Shown here: piece after piece, positions 51,101-61,806 of the stretch
Numbering within the stretch: the stretch's first letter is position 1
Layout: every line of letters begins with the position of its first letter
NCBI RefSeq assembly: GCF_000421145.1
Contig: NZ_ATWH01000003.1
Coordinates: 296,867-360,866 of the forward strand
DNA from: Glaciibacter superstes DSM 21135
GTDB taxonomy: Bacteria > Actinomycetota > Actinomycetes > Actinomycetales > Microbacteriaceae
DNA length: 64,000 nt
Direction of reading: 5' to 3'
The notes under the pieces: model-generated
Told to the model about the DNA's origin: nothing
What the model saw: the letters and a program-made list of their open reading frames with translations, nothing else
Databases searched by the model: none
Made by a program: the position numbers and the translations under genes

Positions 51101-51790
51101 TCACACCACCGGATGCCGACGCCGTGTTTCTGCGAGAGTGACCATGCCGAGCACGTCAGCGCCGGCCGCGACCAGCGCACGACGCGCTTCAAGAAGCGTC
51201 GCTCCGGTGGTTACGATGTCGTCGACGACCAGGCAGCAGAAGCCCTCGAGACTGCGGCGCGCCACCAGGCTGCCGCGTTTGTTCTGCCTGCGCCCGATTG
51301 CACCGAGTCCGACCTGGTCGACAGACTGCGTTCCGGTGCGAAGCACGGCCGGACGAAGCACCTCGGATGCGGCCAGCCCGCCGCGCTTCAACATCAGCTC
51401 GACCGGGTGGAAGCCCCGGATCCGCCACGCGGTCCGCGACGACGGAATGGTCACCAGGTGCACAGTCCGCGCGTGCGGTGGCGCGTGGGCGAGAGCCGCA
51501 ACCACGGCTTCCCTGAGCGGTGCGGCGAGCGCCTTTGCGGCATCCGTTCGCCCGCCGTCTTTGTATGCGCCGATCACCCGGCGGGCCACGCCGGAGTAGT
51601 CGAGCGCAGACCAGACCGCAACGTCGTCGCGCGTCGAGACGTGAACGGATGCCGCCAGGGCGACCCGGCACACCGGGCAGAGGCCGCGGTCGGGGGCGCC
51701 GCAGCCGCTGCAGTCCACCGGCGAGAGCACCGCCCAGGCGTCGAGCACCGCGCCAAGCAATGCGCCCGTGATCGGTTCGGAGAATTTCAC
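51101..51790 (-). CDS. comF: ComF-family phosphoribosyltransferase-like protein
   Basis: A 229-residue protein related to the DNA-uptake protein ComFC. A zinc ribbon is seen at the N-terminus (CSGCGAPDRGLCPVC), then a PRTase domain with the PRPP loop VVDDIVTTGATLLEA near the C-terminus. Members bind ATP/phosphoribosyl compounds and assist DNA uptake or repair. No other competence genes are here. It lies 165 bases upstream of hpf and 105 bases downstream of lpqB. Confidence 0.85.
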   Translation of the reverse strand: MKFSEPITGALLGAVLDAWAVLSPVDCSGCGAPDRGLCPVCRVALAASVHVSTRDDVAVWSALDYSGVARRVIGAYKDGGRTDAAKALAAPLREAVVAALAHAPPHARTVHLVTIPSSRTAWRIRGFHPVELMLKRGGLAASEVLRPAVLRTGTQSVDQVGLGAIGRRQNKRGSLVARRSLEGFCCLVVDDIVTTGATLLEARRALVAAGADVLGMVTLAETRRRHPVV

Positions 51791-51841
51791 CCACCCAGCA
51801 TCGCCCCACCACGAGCGTGCAGATCTCCGCAGCTGTCAATC

Positions 51842-51850
51842 TGTGGACAA
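51842..51850 (-). promoter_or_regulatory. DnaA box 3 (TTGTCCACA on minus strand)
   Basis: The plus strand reads TGTGGACAA in the 105-bp lpqB/comF gap. It matches a permitted DnaA-box variant. No origin features are nearby. Confidence 0.5.
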
Positions 51851-51895
51851 CGCCCAACGGGAACGCCTGTGGAGTGCAGCGCCACGGAGTGCCCC

Positions 51896-53608
51896 CTACC
51901 GCGGCACTCCCTGCTGCGTGGCCACAAGCACCACCTGGTCAACACGATCCTGCCAGCCGACGACGCCACGCTGCACGGCAAGCACGCCGGCCCCGGTCAG
52001 TGCGCGCAGCTCCCGGAGGGTGTTGCCGCCGGTGATCGTCACGGTGCCGGGCGCCGATTCGAGTTCGTCGCTGACGCCGCCGATCCGCTGGGTGGCGATC
52101 GTGCTCTCTCCGCTCGGAGTTGTGCTCAACGCCGCCACGGTCAGTTCGTCGACCCAGGCCACGTCCTGTGGCACACCTGCCTCGGTTGCCAGGTAGACCG
52201 GCTCCCCGAGGGCGACCGGCGCCGACTTCTCCCGTTTGATCGCGGTGACGACGAACCGGGTCTCCGTGCCCGCCGTCCAGAGCGCGACCAGCCTGGTCCC
52301 GTCGCGGGAGATCGCGATCGCCTGGATCGAGCTCGCCTCGTGCCAGGGCGTCGGCACGGCGATCGCCTCACCACTCGGACTGTAGGCGAACAGCTCGCCC
52401 GGCCGCGCCGTCGGCACCGACCAGACATAGCCGTACCCGTCGACGGCCGGAGCCACCAGTCCGTCACGCGGGTCGAGCTGCACAGCATCATCTCCGGCGT
52501 TCACCCCCCAGACTCCGTTGGCGTTCCGAACGGCAGCCCGCTCCTGGTCAGGCGCCAGCGTCACGGCCGACGGCGCCAGGCCGACGATCGCCTCTGACAG
52601 ACCGGCGACAGGCGAGAGTTCTGTACCGGTGGCCGCGAGAAATCCGAATTTACCGTCGCGCAAGATCAGCGCGCGCGTATCCACCCTGGGCTTCACGATC
52701 GGTGCAGCGGCCCCGAGGTCGCCGGAGTCCTGCACGTTGTCGTTGATCGAGAGCGTCACCGAGGTTCCCGGTGCCAGGCTGTTGACCAGTTGCGCGCGCA
52801 TCCTCTGCAGGGTGATGGCGTCAGCGTTCAGGGCTTCGTTGTTCAGATCGACCTTGGCGTCGCGCGCCACCACCTGGACGGCGTCGGCCGTCAGCGCCGT
52901 GCCCTCCGGGAATGCCGTTGTGACGGCGCCGAGCAGCCACGGACTCGGCCCGGCGAGCAGACCCTTCACGATTCTGGTGGGGGAGGATGCCCCGCTCGGG
53001 TACCAGCGCAGGTCAGGCACCAGGTAGTCGAAGCCAGGATCGAAGAAGTACAGCGCCTGGGCGCTGAAGACGCTGGCGAACGTGCTCGCATCCACAACAG
53101 TGCCGTTCGGCGCCTCACTGATGCGCCACTCGCCGTCGATCATCACGAATTCGTATGGCAGCGGCACCGGCACGCGCGAGTCGAATTCTTCGTATTGCCC
53201 GGTGGCGTTCACGGCGGCGACCGGCGTCACCGAGAATTGCATGGCAGAGGCATCGAGCGCGTTCACCGAGCGGTTGCTGCCGTCGTCGACGGTGACGCCG
53301 GCGTCCGGGTCCCAGCTGTCGGAGAAGTCTGGCGTGAGGAATTCGCGGGCGACCGCGTAGTTCCCTTGTGGGCTGGAGGCGGCGTCGATGAATCCGCGCA
53401 GTATCGATTCCTGGTCGGCCCCGGTCTGCGGTCCTGACGGGAGAAAGACCGGGGCCGGGTTGTCGCCGGCCTCGGCCGGTTGCCCGACCTGCACTCCGCC
53501 GTCACGCGGAATCCCGCTACACGCAGTCAGCACTGCGGCGAGCACCGCGAAGCCCGCCAGCATCCGGAAGCGCCTGGAGAACCGAGCCTTTCGGAAAAAC
53601 TTAGACAT
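51896..53608 (-). CDS. lpqB: LpqB-family lipoprotein
   Basis: A 570-residue lipoprotein on the outer face of the membrane, partner of the MtrAB system. The start ATG 53608 has GGAGGG just upstream and gives a signal of MSKFFRKARFSRRFRMLAGF type with lipobox VLTAC, Cys30. The N-terminal part (about 40-240) contains a GerMN-like domain, and the rest is a beta-propeller with repeats such as GYVWSVPTARPG and AIAISRDGTRLVALW. It overlaps the mtrB stop by 8 bases. In mycobacteria LpqB controls MtrB activity. Confidence 0.88.
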   Translation of the reverse strand: MSKFFRKARFSRRFRMLAGFAVLAAVLTACSGIPRDGGVQVGQPAEAGDNPAPVFLPSGPQTGADQESILRGFIDAASSPQGNYAVAREFLTPDFSDSWDPDAGVTVDDGSNRSVNALDASAMQFSVTPVAAVNATGQYEEFDSRVPVPLPYEFVMIDGEWRISEAPNGTVVDASTFASVFSAQALYFFDPGFDYLVPDLRWYPSGASSPTRIVKGLLAGPSPWLLGAVTTAFPEGTALTADAVQVVARDAKVDLNNEALNADAITLQRMRAQLVNSLAPGTSVTLSINDNVQDSGDLGAAAPIVKPRVDTRALILRDGKFGFLAATGTELSPVAGLSEAIVGLAPSAVTLAPDQERAAVRNANGVWGVNAGDDAVQLDPRDGLVAPAVDGYGYVWSVPTARPGELFAYSPSGEAIAVPTPWHEASSIQAIAISRDGTRLVALWTAGTETRFVVTAIKREKSAPVALGEPVYLATEAGVPQDVAWVDELTVAALSTTPSGESTIATQRIGGVSDELESAPGTVTITGGNTLRELRALTGAGVLAVQRGVVGWQDRVDQVVLVATQQGVPR

Positions 53609-55214
53609 GCGGCCCTCCGATGTCGTCCGGTGGCAGGGGCAGGGGCGAGGCGGTGACAGCGTCTCCCGCACGCCGCGGCACCGTCAGCCGGAAACATGAC
53701 CCCTCTCCAGGGCTCGACCAGACCTGCAGCCAACCACCGTGGGCGCTGGCATCCTCACGCGAGATCGCGAGGCCGAGGCCGGTACCGCCGATCGTGCGTT
53801 GCCGGGACGGATCCGCCCGCCAGAACCTGTCGAAGACATGGGTGACCTCCGTCTGGCTCATTCCCAGCCCGTAGTCGCGCACCGCGATCGCAACCGAGTT
53901 CTGGTTGCTGTCCACCGACACCACCACTGGCTTGCCTTCTCCGTGTTCGATCGCGTTCCCGATGAGGTTCTGCAGCACGCGACGGATGCGACGGGGGTCG
54001 ACCTCAGCGTTGAGATGACCACCGGGCGCGACCAGCCGCAAGTCGATGCCTTTTGACTCCCCCAGCGACCGCATGCCGTCGATGACATCCTCTGCCAGGT
54101 GCACGAGATTCGTCGGCTCTGGGTCGAGCGACACAGAGCCCGCGTCATACCTGCTGATCTCCAGCAGGTCAGCGAGCAGCAGCTCGAAGCGCTCCACCTG
54201 CGTGTGCAGCAGTTCCGCAGTGCGCCCCGCCGCCGGGGGGAATACGGCACGCTGGTCGAAGAGCACATCACCGGCGAGACGGATGGTGGTCAGTGGCGTT
54301 CGCAGTTCGTGTGAGACATCGGAGACGAAGCGCTGCTGCACCTCCGAGAGTTCGGCGAGTTCCTTGATCTGGCTCTGCAGGCTGTCGGCCATTCCGTTGA
54401 ACGACCTGGCCAGGGTGGCGATGACATCCTCCCCCTTCTCGGGGATCCGCACCTCGAGGTCACCAGATGCCAATTTCTGGCTGGTCTCCGCCGCCACCCG
54501 GATCGGAGTGACCACAAACCGCACCACAATCCAGGTCACGGCACCGATCAACAGGATGAGGGCGAGCCCGGAGATCAGCAGGGTCTGCTGAAGGAACGAC
54601 AGCGTCGACTCCGCGTCGCGCAGGCTGTAGCCGATGTAGAGCTCGTATCGCCCGGCGACGGGCAGCCGCAGTTGCGACCCCACGATCACGCCGGGGTATT
54701 CTGAGCCGTCGTCGTCCTGGAACGTGACCGACTGCCAGTACTGGTCGCCGCCATGTTCCTGTACGGCGGCCTGCAGGTCAAGCGAGATTGCGCCCGTCGA
54801 ATCGCCGAACTTCGAGAAGTCCTGGGGCGCGACGGTCGACGGATCCTGCCCTGGCACCCGGAACAGGGCGATCATGCTGCTGGAGGATGCGGTGCTGATC
54901 GCCGAACTCGCAGAGTCCTGGAGCGCCTGCACCTGCACTCGGTCGATCGCGTCCGACGAGTCGAGAATTCCCTGGGCGGATGCTGTCGCTCGGTTCGAAT
55001 CCAGCAGTACCTGGCCCAGCCGCGACTGAAAGAGGTCATTTCCCACGCTGGCAGAGGTGTAAGCGCCGACCAGCACGATGGCGATGCCCGACAGCACCAC
55101 GGTGATGGTCACGGTGCGAAACTGCAGCGACGAGCGCCAGCTGGCGGCCAGGAATCCCGGCCACGAGCGCCACGACCGCCAGTCGACTCTGGACTGCCCG
55201 CCCGAAGTGGCCAC
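53601..55214 (-). CDS. mtrB: Sensor histidine kinase MtrB
   Basis: A 537-residue membrane histidine kinase. Two transmembrane helices (about 36-58 and 215-237) enclose an extracytoplasmic sensor region. A HAMP domain follows (about 240-290, RVAAETSQKLASGDLEVRIP), then HisKA with phosphoacceptor His in FVSDVSHELRTPLTTIR and HATPase (NLIGNAIEHGEGKPV, DYGLGMSQ and GGTGLGLAIS). It phosphorylates MtrA; targets in actinobacteria involve cell wall and division genes. It starts 7 bases after the mtrA stop and overlaps lpqB. Confidence 0.92.
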   Translation of the reverse strand: MATSGGQSRVDWRSWRSWPGFLAASWRSSLQFRTVTITVVLSGIAIVLVGAYTSASVGNDLFQSRLGQVLLDSNRATASAQGILDSSDAIDRVQVQALQDSASSAISTASSSSMIALFRVPGQDPSTVAPQDFSKFGDSTGAISLDLQAAVQEHGGDQYWQSVTFQDDDGSEYPGVIVGSQLRLPVAGRYELYIGYSLRDAESTLSFLQQTLLISGLALILLIGAVTWIVVRFVVTPIRVAAETSQKLASGDLEVRIPEKGEDVIATLARSFNGMADSLQSQIKELAELSEVQQRFVSDVSHELRTPLTTIRLAGDVLFDQRAVFPPAAGRTAELLHTQVERFELLLADLLEISRYDAGSVSLDPEPTNLVHLAEDVIDGMRSLGESKGIDLRLVAPGGHLNAEVDPRRIRRVLQNLIGNAIEHGEGKPVVVSVDSNQNSVAIAVRDYGLGMSQTEVTHVFDRFWRADPSRQRTIGGTGLGLAISREDASAHGGWLQVWSSPGEGSCFRLTVPRRAGDAVTASPLPLPPDDIGGPHV

Positions 55215-55221
55215 CAGAACC

Positions 55222-55902
55222 CTAGGTGACGGCGCCGGCCCGGTAGCCGACCCCGCGCACGGTCATGACGATCTTCGGGTTGTCAGGGTCGTCCTCCACC
55301 TTGGCGCGCAGCCGTTGCACGTGCACATTGACGAGGCGGGTGTCTGCCTTGTAGTGGTAGCCCCAGACCTCTTCGAGGAGCATCTCCCTGGTGAACACCT
55401 GCTGTGGCTTGGACGCCAACGCCAGCAGCAGGTCGAACTCAAGCGGCGTCAGGTTGATGCGGGTGTCGCCGCGCGTCACCTCGTGGCCGGCGGCATCCAC
55501 CACCAGGTCGCCGATGTGCAGGCTGTCTGTGGCCCCGGCGGCCGTCGGGCGAAGCCGGGTCTTGATCCTGGCGACCAGCTCCTTGGGGTTGAACGGCTTC
55601 ACCATGTAGTCGTCCGCGCCGGACTCGAGTCCTTTGACCACATCGGTGGTATCCGACTTGGCGGTGAGCATGATGATCGGTGTGCCGGACTCCGCCCTGA
55701 TCAGAGTGCAGACCTCAATGCCGTCCATGCCCGGCAGCATCAGGTCAAGCAGCACGAGGTCGGGTTTCGATGAGCGAAAGGCCTCGAGAGCCTCCGAACC
55801 GTCTGCGCAGAACGTGGGCTCGAACCCTTCACCCTCGAGGACGATTCCGATCATCTCGGACAGGGCGGTGTCATCGTCGACAACCAGAATTCGTGCGTTC
55901 AT
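55222..55902 (-). CDS. mtrA: Response regulator MtrA
   Basis: A 226-residue OmpR/PhoB-type response regulator, essential in several actinobacteria. The receiver domain has acidic residues DDD at 9-11, phosphoacceptor Asp53 in LVLLDLMLPGMDG, and Lys in MVKPFNPKE. The winged-helix C-terminal domain includes LTPLEFDLLLALASKPQQVF and VNVHVQRLRAKVEDDP. The start ATG 55902 begins MNARILVVDDD. It leads the mtrA-mtrB-lpqB operon, divergent from a membrane protein at 56036. Confidence 0.93.
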   Translation of the reverse strand: MNARILVVDDDTALSEMIGIVLEGEGFEPTFCADGSEALEAFRSSKPDLVLLDLMLPGMDGIEVCTLIRAESGTPIIMLTAKSDTTDVVKGLESGADDYMVKPFNPKELVARIKTRLRPTAAGATDSLHIGDLVVDAAGHEVTRGDTRINLTPLEFDLLLALASKPQQVFTREMLLEEVWGYHYKADTRLVNVHVQRLRAKVEDDPDNPKIVMTVRGVGYRAGAVT

Positions 55903-56035
55903 GCGACCGTTTCCGCTCAACTCGGCCTCGCTCGGGCGGCGAGGTCCTGCAATCTCTGTCCTCAGAGTAGCCGAGTGGCCCGCACAAAGACCGGTAAACG
56001 TGTGCAGAACCGCGGTGTGTGCCAGCATTGACAGG

Positions 56036-57262
56036 GTGACGGACTCGCAGAACTGGCAGCCACCCACCGGCGATGGAACGAACAACGACGGCACGACCGG
56101 CAGAGTGCCGACGGATGGCAGGCGAACGGATGACAGGCCCGCCGATGGCAGGCCAGCATACGGCGAGTACAGCCAGACGGGCGGTTTCCCTCCTCCCGGG
56201 CGACCTTCGACGGGGTATGCACCGCCCCGTGGCGCACAGCCGGGCTGGACCCCTCCGCCCAAGCCCGGCCTGATCCCGCTGCGGCCGCTCAGTTTCGGCG
56301 CCCTGCTCGGTACTCCGTTCCTTGTGCTCAGGCGCAACCCGAAGGCGACCTTCGGCAGCGCGCTGCTGATTCAGGCCGGCATCACGCTGTTCAGCCTGCT
56401 GGTGGTCGGCCTGGTCTCGTATTTTGCGTTCACCAGGGTCGCCTCGGCGCCGCAGGATGAGCAGGCTGCCGTCGAAGCCGGGGCGACGGTCACCGTCATC
56501 CTTTCGGCGCTGATCCCGATGGCGTTGTCGCTGGTTGCTTCCGCCCTGTTGCAAGGCATCATCGTGTTGGAGGTCGCGCGCGGCACGCTCGGCGAGAAGT
56601 TGCGCATGTGGGCGCTGTGGCGCGCCGCCGGTCGTCGACTCTGGCCACTCGTGCTCTGGACGATCCTGCTCTTCGCGGCCGTCGTCGTCTCAATTGCCAT
56701 CGTCGGCGGATTGACCGCCCTCTTCGCCATCCTCGGCGGCGTCTGGGTCGCCCTGGCGTTCGCCGTCGGGATCATCGGCGGCCTCGGACTTCTGGTTCTC
56801 TGGGCCTGGCTGTACACCAAGACATCACTGGTGCCGAGCCTGATCGTGCTCGAGCGGCTCGACATCCGTTCGTCTGTTGGGCGGTCGTGGCACCTGACGA
56901 ACGGCTATTTCTGGCGCACGTTCGGAATCCAGCTGCTGGTCGCCGTCATGATCAACATCGTCGCGCAGGTTGTCACGACACCACTCAGTCTCCTGTTCGG
57001 CGTGGCCGTGACGCTGGTCGACCCGAACGGCGCATTCGATGCGTACATCCCGTCGATCATCCTGTATGTGCTCATTCTCTTTGTCGCGCTCGTGCTTGGC
57101 GCGGTCACGTCGGTGATCCAGTCCGCGACCACGGCGCTGATCTACATTGACCTGCGGATGCGGAAAGAGGGCCTCGACCTCGACCTGGCGCGCTTTGTGG
57201 AATCCGCCCAGCACAGTGGAGCGTCACTGCCAGACCCGTACCTCGCGCCAGCCATGGCATGA
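56036..57262 (+). CDS. Glycerophosphoryl diester phosphodiesterase membrane-domain protein
   Basis: A 408-residue membrane protein (GTG 56036, VTDSQNWQPPTG). The N-terminal 80 residues are Pro/Gly/Arg-rich and disordered. About six hydrophobic helices follow with the pattern of the GPDPase_memb domain (ALLGTPFLVLRRNPKATFGS and LERLDIRSSVGRSWHLT). No catalytic diesterase domain is present. The domain often couples lipid or cell-wall enzymes; function here is unknown. It opens the conserved cluster of membrane proteins and MoxR ATPase and overlaps the next gene by 4 bases. Confidence 0.8.
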   Translation: MTDSQNWQPPTGDGTNNDGTTGRVPTDGRRTDDRPADGRPAYGEYSQTGGFPPPGRPSTGYAPPRGAQPGWTPPPKPGLIPLRPLSFGALLGTPFLVLRRNPKATFGSALLIQAGITLFSLLVVGLVSYFAFTRVASAPQDEQAAVEAGATVTVILSALIPMALSLVASALLQGIIVLEVARGTLGEKLRMWALWRAAGRRLWPLVLWTILLFAAVVVSIAIVGGLTALFAILGGVWVALAFAVGIIGGLGLLVLWAWLYTKTSLVPSLIVLERLDIRSSVGRSWHLTNGYFWRTFGIQLLVAVMINIVAQVVTTPLSLLFGVAVTLVDPNGAFDAYIPSIILYVLILFVALVLGAVTSVIQSATTALIYIDLRMRKEGLDLDLARFVESAQHSGASLPDPYLAPAMA

Positions 57263-57957
57263 TCGCTCCCCTGCTGCATGCTCCGCTGCTGGCTCCTCCG
57301 CTGCTGGGCTCTTCTGGCATCCCGGTCGATCCGACCGCGCCTGAGGCACGGCGCTGGCTACAGGAAGAACTGGCGAAGGCGCCGTATGAGGCCGCTCGCC
57401 CAACGTGGTTCGACCGGCTCTCGAAGGCCTTCTTCGACTGGCTGGAATCGCTGACGGCACCGAGTGGTGACGGGCTGGGTGCCTGGATTCCGCTGATCAT
57501 CACGGTCATCGTCGTGGCGGTGCTGGTGACGGCGTTCCTGATCTTCGGCCTGCCGAGACTGAACCGGCGCAGCCGCCTCACCCCCGAACTCTTCGGGGAG
57601 GACGACCGCCGCAGTGCCGATGACATGCGCCGCGCTGCCAGGGCGGCCGCGGCATCCGGCGACTGGAGCCTCGCCTGCCAGGAGCAGTTCAGGGCCATCG
57701 CGCGTTCCCTCGCCGAACGTACCGTGCTGGTTGTCACCCCCGGCACGACGGCCCATCACTTCGCACGCAGAGCGCAGGCGGCGTTCCCGGCGGAATCCGT
57801 GCGCCTGGAGGAAGCGGCCGACCTGTTCGACCGCGTGCGGTATCTCGACAAGCCGGCAACCGAGAAGGACTTCCGCGGTCTCGACACGCTCGACGGAGAC
57901 CTGGGTCGCATCAGCCCCGGGGTACTTCAGCCGCCTGCAGCGATGGTGTCCTCATGA
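57259..57957 (+). CDS. DUF4129-family membrane protein
   Basis: A 232-residue protein with one transmembrane helix (AWIPLIITVIVVAVLVTAFLI, about 74-95) and a C-terminal DUF4129 domain (about 130-200) with ASGDWSLACQEQFRAIARSL and GTTAHHFARRAQ. The DUF4129 domain is common in the Mox/DUF58 transglutaminase clusters. The N-terminal 70 residues are probably extracytoplasmic. It overlaps the genes on both sides by 4 bases. Confidence 0.78.
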   Translation: MIAPLLHAPLLAPPLLGSSGIPVDPTAPEARRWLQEELAKAPYEAARPTWFDRLSKAFFDWLESLTAPSGDGLGAWIPLIITVIVVAVLVTAFLIFGLPRLNRRSRLTPELFGEDDRRSADDMRRAARAAAASGDWSLACQEQFRAIARSLAERTVLVVTPGTTAHHFARRAQAAFPAESVRLEEAADLFDRVRYLDKPATEKDFRGLDTLDGDLGRISPGVLQPPAAMVSS

Positions 57958-59272
57958 CGGTCACCAGCGCGAAGCGACCAGGCCAGGCGGGCCGAACGGA
58001 TGCCGCGGGCCGAACGGATGCCGCGGGCCGAACGGATGCCGCGGCCGACGCCGTGTCGACGACCCCCACTGTGCGCGCGGCCGGCCGGAAGGCGCTGTTC
58101 TGGGTGGTGGCCGGGGTCGGCGCCGTACTGGTCTCGATCGCAGCCACACTCATTGCCGGGGGAACCTCCGCGGCCGGCCCACCGCTCGCGGCAGACAACC
58201 CTGCTCCCGTCGGCGGCATGGCTCTCGTGGAGGTTCTCAGGCAGCAGGGCGTGACGGTCACCGTCGCCGACAGCCTCAACGAAGCGCGGTCAGCGGCATC
58301 CGCTGCTGACAACCCGACCGTGTTCTTCTACGGGGCTGACGGGTACCTGGACGACGACCAACTGCGCGATCTGGCGGGGATCGCTCCGCGTCTCGTGGTC
58401 GCCGACCCTGATTTCGCCCAGTTGCAGGCCTTTGCCCCCCTGGTCGGCTCCGGAGGAGTCTCCAGCGCAGATGAGCTCTCCGCACAGTGTGACGTTCCGG
58501 CGGCGGTTCGGGCCGAATCGGTGTCTCCTGGTGGCGCAACGCTCGGCATCGAGGTCGGTGACGATGTGGACGGCCAGGGCAGTGACGTCGACCTGATCGG
58601 GTGTTTCCCCACCGAAGGGAATTCTGGCACCACATACGCGATGGTCCAGCAGGTCACGGCCGGCGAGCAGGTGACCCTCGTGGCCGGCACCGCGGTGTTC
58701 AGCAACGAGACCATCACCAGCGACGGCAATGGAGCACTCGCCCTTGGTCTGCTCGGTGAGAGCGACACGCTGGTCTGGTACCTGCCGACGCTGGCGGATG
58801 TCGCCGTGGCCGGTCCCCCGTCACTCGGTGAGCTGACTCCCGGGTGGGTGACCCCGGTCCTGCTGTTGCTCGTTCTCGCCGTCATTGCCGCTGCCATCTG
58901 GCGCGGTCGCCGCTTCGGCCCCCTCGTCGCCGAGAACCTTCCGGTCACAGTGAAGGCGAGCGAGACGATGGAGGGCAGAGCCAGGCTCTACGCTCGAAGT
59001 TCGGCACGCCTGAGAGCCATCGATGCTCTTCGGATCGGCACGGTGCAGCGCCTGGCCACGCAGCTGGGTCTGGCGCGTTCAGCCGGGCTCGACGAGGTGG
59101 TGGGCGCGGTCGCCGCCCTGACCGACAGGCCGGTGTCAGAGGTGCGCCGGATTCTGGTTGACGAAGCTCCAGAGGGCGATCGCGCCCTGGTCGCCCTCTC
59201 CGACCGTCTCGCTGAACTCGAACGCCAGGCCGTCAGGGCCACTACCGGCACCGCACACGGAAGAATGGACAC

Positions 59273-59276
<4 letters not shown>
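57954..59276 (+). CDS. DUF4350-family membrane protein
   Basis: A 440-residue protein with an N-terminal low-complexity tail, a first transmembrane helix (ALFWVVAGVGAVLVSIAATL, about 44-63), an extracytoplasmic DUF4350 domain (about 75-270) and a second helix (WVTPVLLLLVLAVIAAAIWR, about 300-320) then a cytosolic C-terminal domain. The tail holds a triplicated GRTDAA, encoded by an 18-bp repeat at 57991-58044. It sits in the MoxR cluster. Function unknown. Coupled by 4-base overlaps. Confidence 0.78.
57991..58044 (+). repeat. 18-bp in-frame tandem repeat, three perfect copies
   Basis: GCCGAACGGATGCCGCGG occurs three times at 57991-58008, 58009-58026 and 58027-58044, encoding a GRTDAA triplication in the DUF4350 protein tail. 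Confidence 0.8.
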
Positions 59277-60325
<1,049 letters not shown>

Positions 60326-60329
60326 CGCC

Positions 60330-61637
60330 ATGACCTTCACCGGACGCTACGTCGCACTCCTCGCCATCGGCGTGGTGCCGATTGTGCTGTTCGGGCCCAG
60401 CATGGGCGAAGCCGCGGTCGTGCTCGGCGGGTGGCTCCTGCTCACGATCGTGCTCGGCGTCGTCGACCTGGCACTGGCCGCTTCCCCGCGACGCCTGTCA
60501 CTGGCCCGCAGCCTCCCCTCCCGCGTGCGCTTGGGAGAAACGGTCGCCAGCGAGCTCTACCTGACCAATACCGGGCGACGGATGCTGCGAGCCGTCGTTC
60601 GGGACGGCTGGCAGCCGCCTGCCGGCGCAGGCGACAATCGCACGAGAGTGCGGATCCCGACCGGCGAACGCCGACTGGTCACCCTCGCTCTCACGCCCTT
60701 CCGTCGAGGGGAGCGACGCGTCGAACAGGTCACGGTTCGTTCGTTCGGGCCGCTCGGGCTCTGGGCGAGGCAGGCGACGCTGACCGCACCGGGGCAGATC
60801 AGGGTGCTGCCACCGTTTCTCGCCAGGAAACACCTGCCGTCGCGGATCGCCAGGCTCAAGGAACTTGACGGACTCACCAGTGTCATGGTGCGCGGGCAGG
60901 GAACGGAGTTCGACTCCCTGCGGGAGTATGTGCGCGGCGACGACGTGCGGTCGATCGACTGGCGGGCGACGGCCAGACGCAATGACGTGATGGTGCGCAC
61001 CTGGCGTCCTGAACGCGATCGTCGGGTCGTCATTCTCGTGGACACAGGGCGCACATCGGCAGCCAGGGTCGACGACGAACCGCGGCTGGACACGGCATTT
61101 GAAGCGTCGTTGCTCCTGGCGGCTCTTGCGTCCCGGGCCGGAGACCGAGTCGACTTTGTCGCGTGGGATCGCCGGGTTCGCGGTCGCGTGCAGGGCACCC
61201 AGGGTGCTGAGCTGCTCTCGCGGATGGTCGACACAATGGCGTTGATCGAGCCGGAGCTGATCGAGCCTGACTGGTCGGCGGTGCCGGCGCAGGTGCGGTC
61301 GGTCACCAACCAACGCGCGCTCGTTGTCCTGTTGACGTCAGTGGATGCCGCCGGTGCGGCGAGCGGGCTGCTTTCGGTGTTGCCGCAGTTGACCAGCCGC
61401 CACACGGTGGTCGTGGCATCCGTCACCGATCCGCAGGCCTCGAGAGCCGTCCGGGAACGGTCGACCCGCGAAGAGGTCTACCGCGCAGCAGCGGCGGAGC
61501 GCGCCATGCTTGATGTGGCGCGGGTGTCGGCCGCGATCCGTCAGCTCGGCGGTGAGGTCGTCACCGGCTCTCCGGCCGACCTGCCGCCCGCTCTGGCTGA
61601 CCGCTACATCGCCCTCAAGGCCGCCGGCCGCCTCTGA
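60330..61637 (+). CDS. DUF58-family protein
   Basis: A 435-residue protein with N-terminal hydrophobic helices (about 7-50) and a central DUF58 domain (about 190-290) with the family motif EFDSLREYVRGDDVRSIDW and RNDVMVRTWRPERDR. The remainder resembles a von Willebrand A fold (VVILVDTGRTSA). It is the usual partner of the MoxR ATPase. Start ATG 60330 lies 4 bases after the moxR stop. Confidence 0.85.
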   Translation: MTFTGRYVALLAIGVVPIVLFGPSMGEAAVVLGGWLLLTIVLGVVDLALAASPRRLSLARSLPSRVRLGETVASELYLTNTGRRMLRAVVRDGWQPPAGAGDNRTRVRIPTGERRLVTLALTPFRRGERRVEQVTVRSFGPLGLWARQATLTAPGQIRVLPPFLARKHLPSRIARLKELDGLTSVMVRGQGTEFDSLREYVRGDDVRSIDWRATARRNDVMVRTWRPERDRRVVILVDTGRTSAARVDDEPRLDTAFEASLLLAALASRAGDRVDFVAWDRRVRGRVQGTQGAELLSRMVDTMALIEPELIEPDWSAVPAQVRSVTNQRALVVLLTSVDAAGAASGLLSVLPQLTSRHTVVVASVTDPQASRAVRERSTREEVYRAAAAERAMLDVARVSAAIRQLGGEVVTGSPADLPPALADRYIALKAAGRL

Positions 61638-61740
61638 CCTCGCGGTTGGTCAGACCGGGGCAGATTCCGCCCGCCGAGCCCTGACCTGTGCACTCTCGCC
61701 GGGTCAGGGAAGGTGCTCAAGTCGCGGCTCGACGCCGACC

Positions 61741-61791
61741 AGCCGACCCAGGTGTTCAGCCGACCCAGGTGTTCAGCCGACCCAGGCACTC
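61741..61791. repeat. 17-bp tandem repeat, three copies (non-coding)
   Basis: AGCCGACCCAGGTGTTC repeats at 61741-61757 and 61758-61774, with a third variant copy at 61775-61791. It lies in the gap between the convergent DUF58 and SpoIIM genes, just after the DUF58 stop and before the SpoIIM stop at 61807. Confidence 0.7.
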
Positions 61792-61806
61792 AGCCGGCAC
61801 ACGTAC

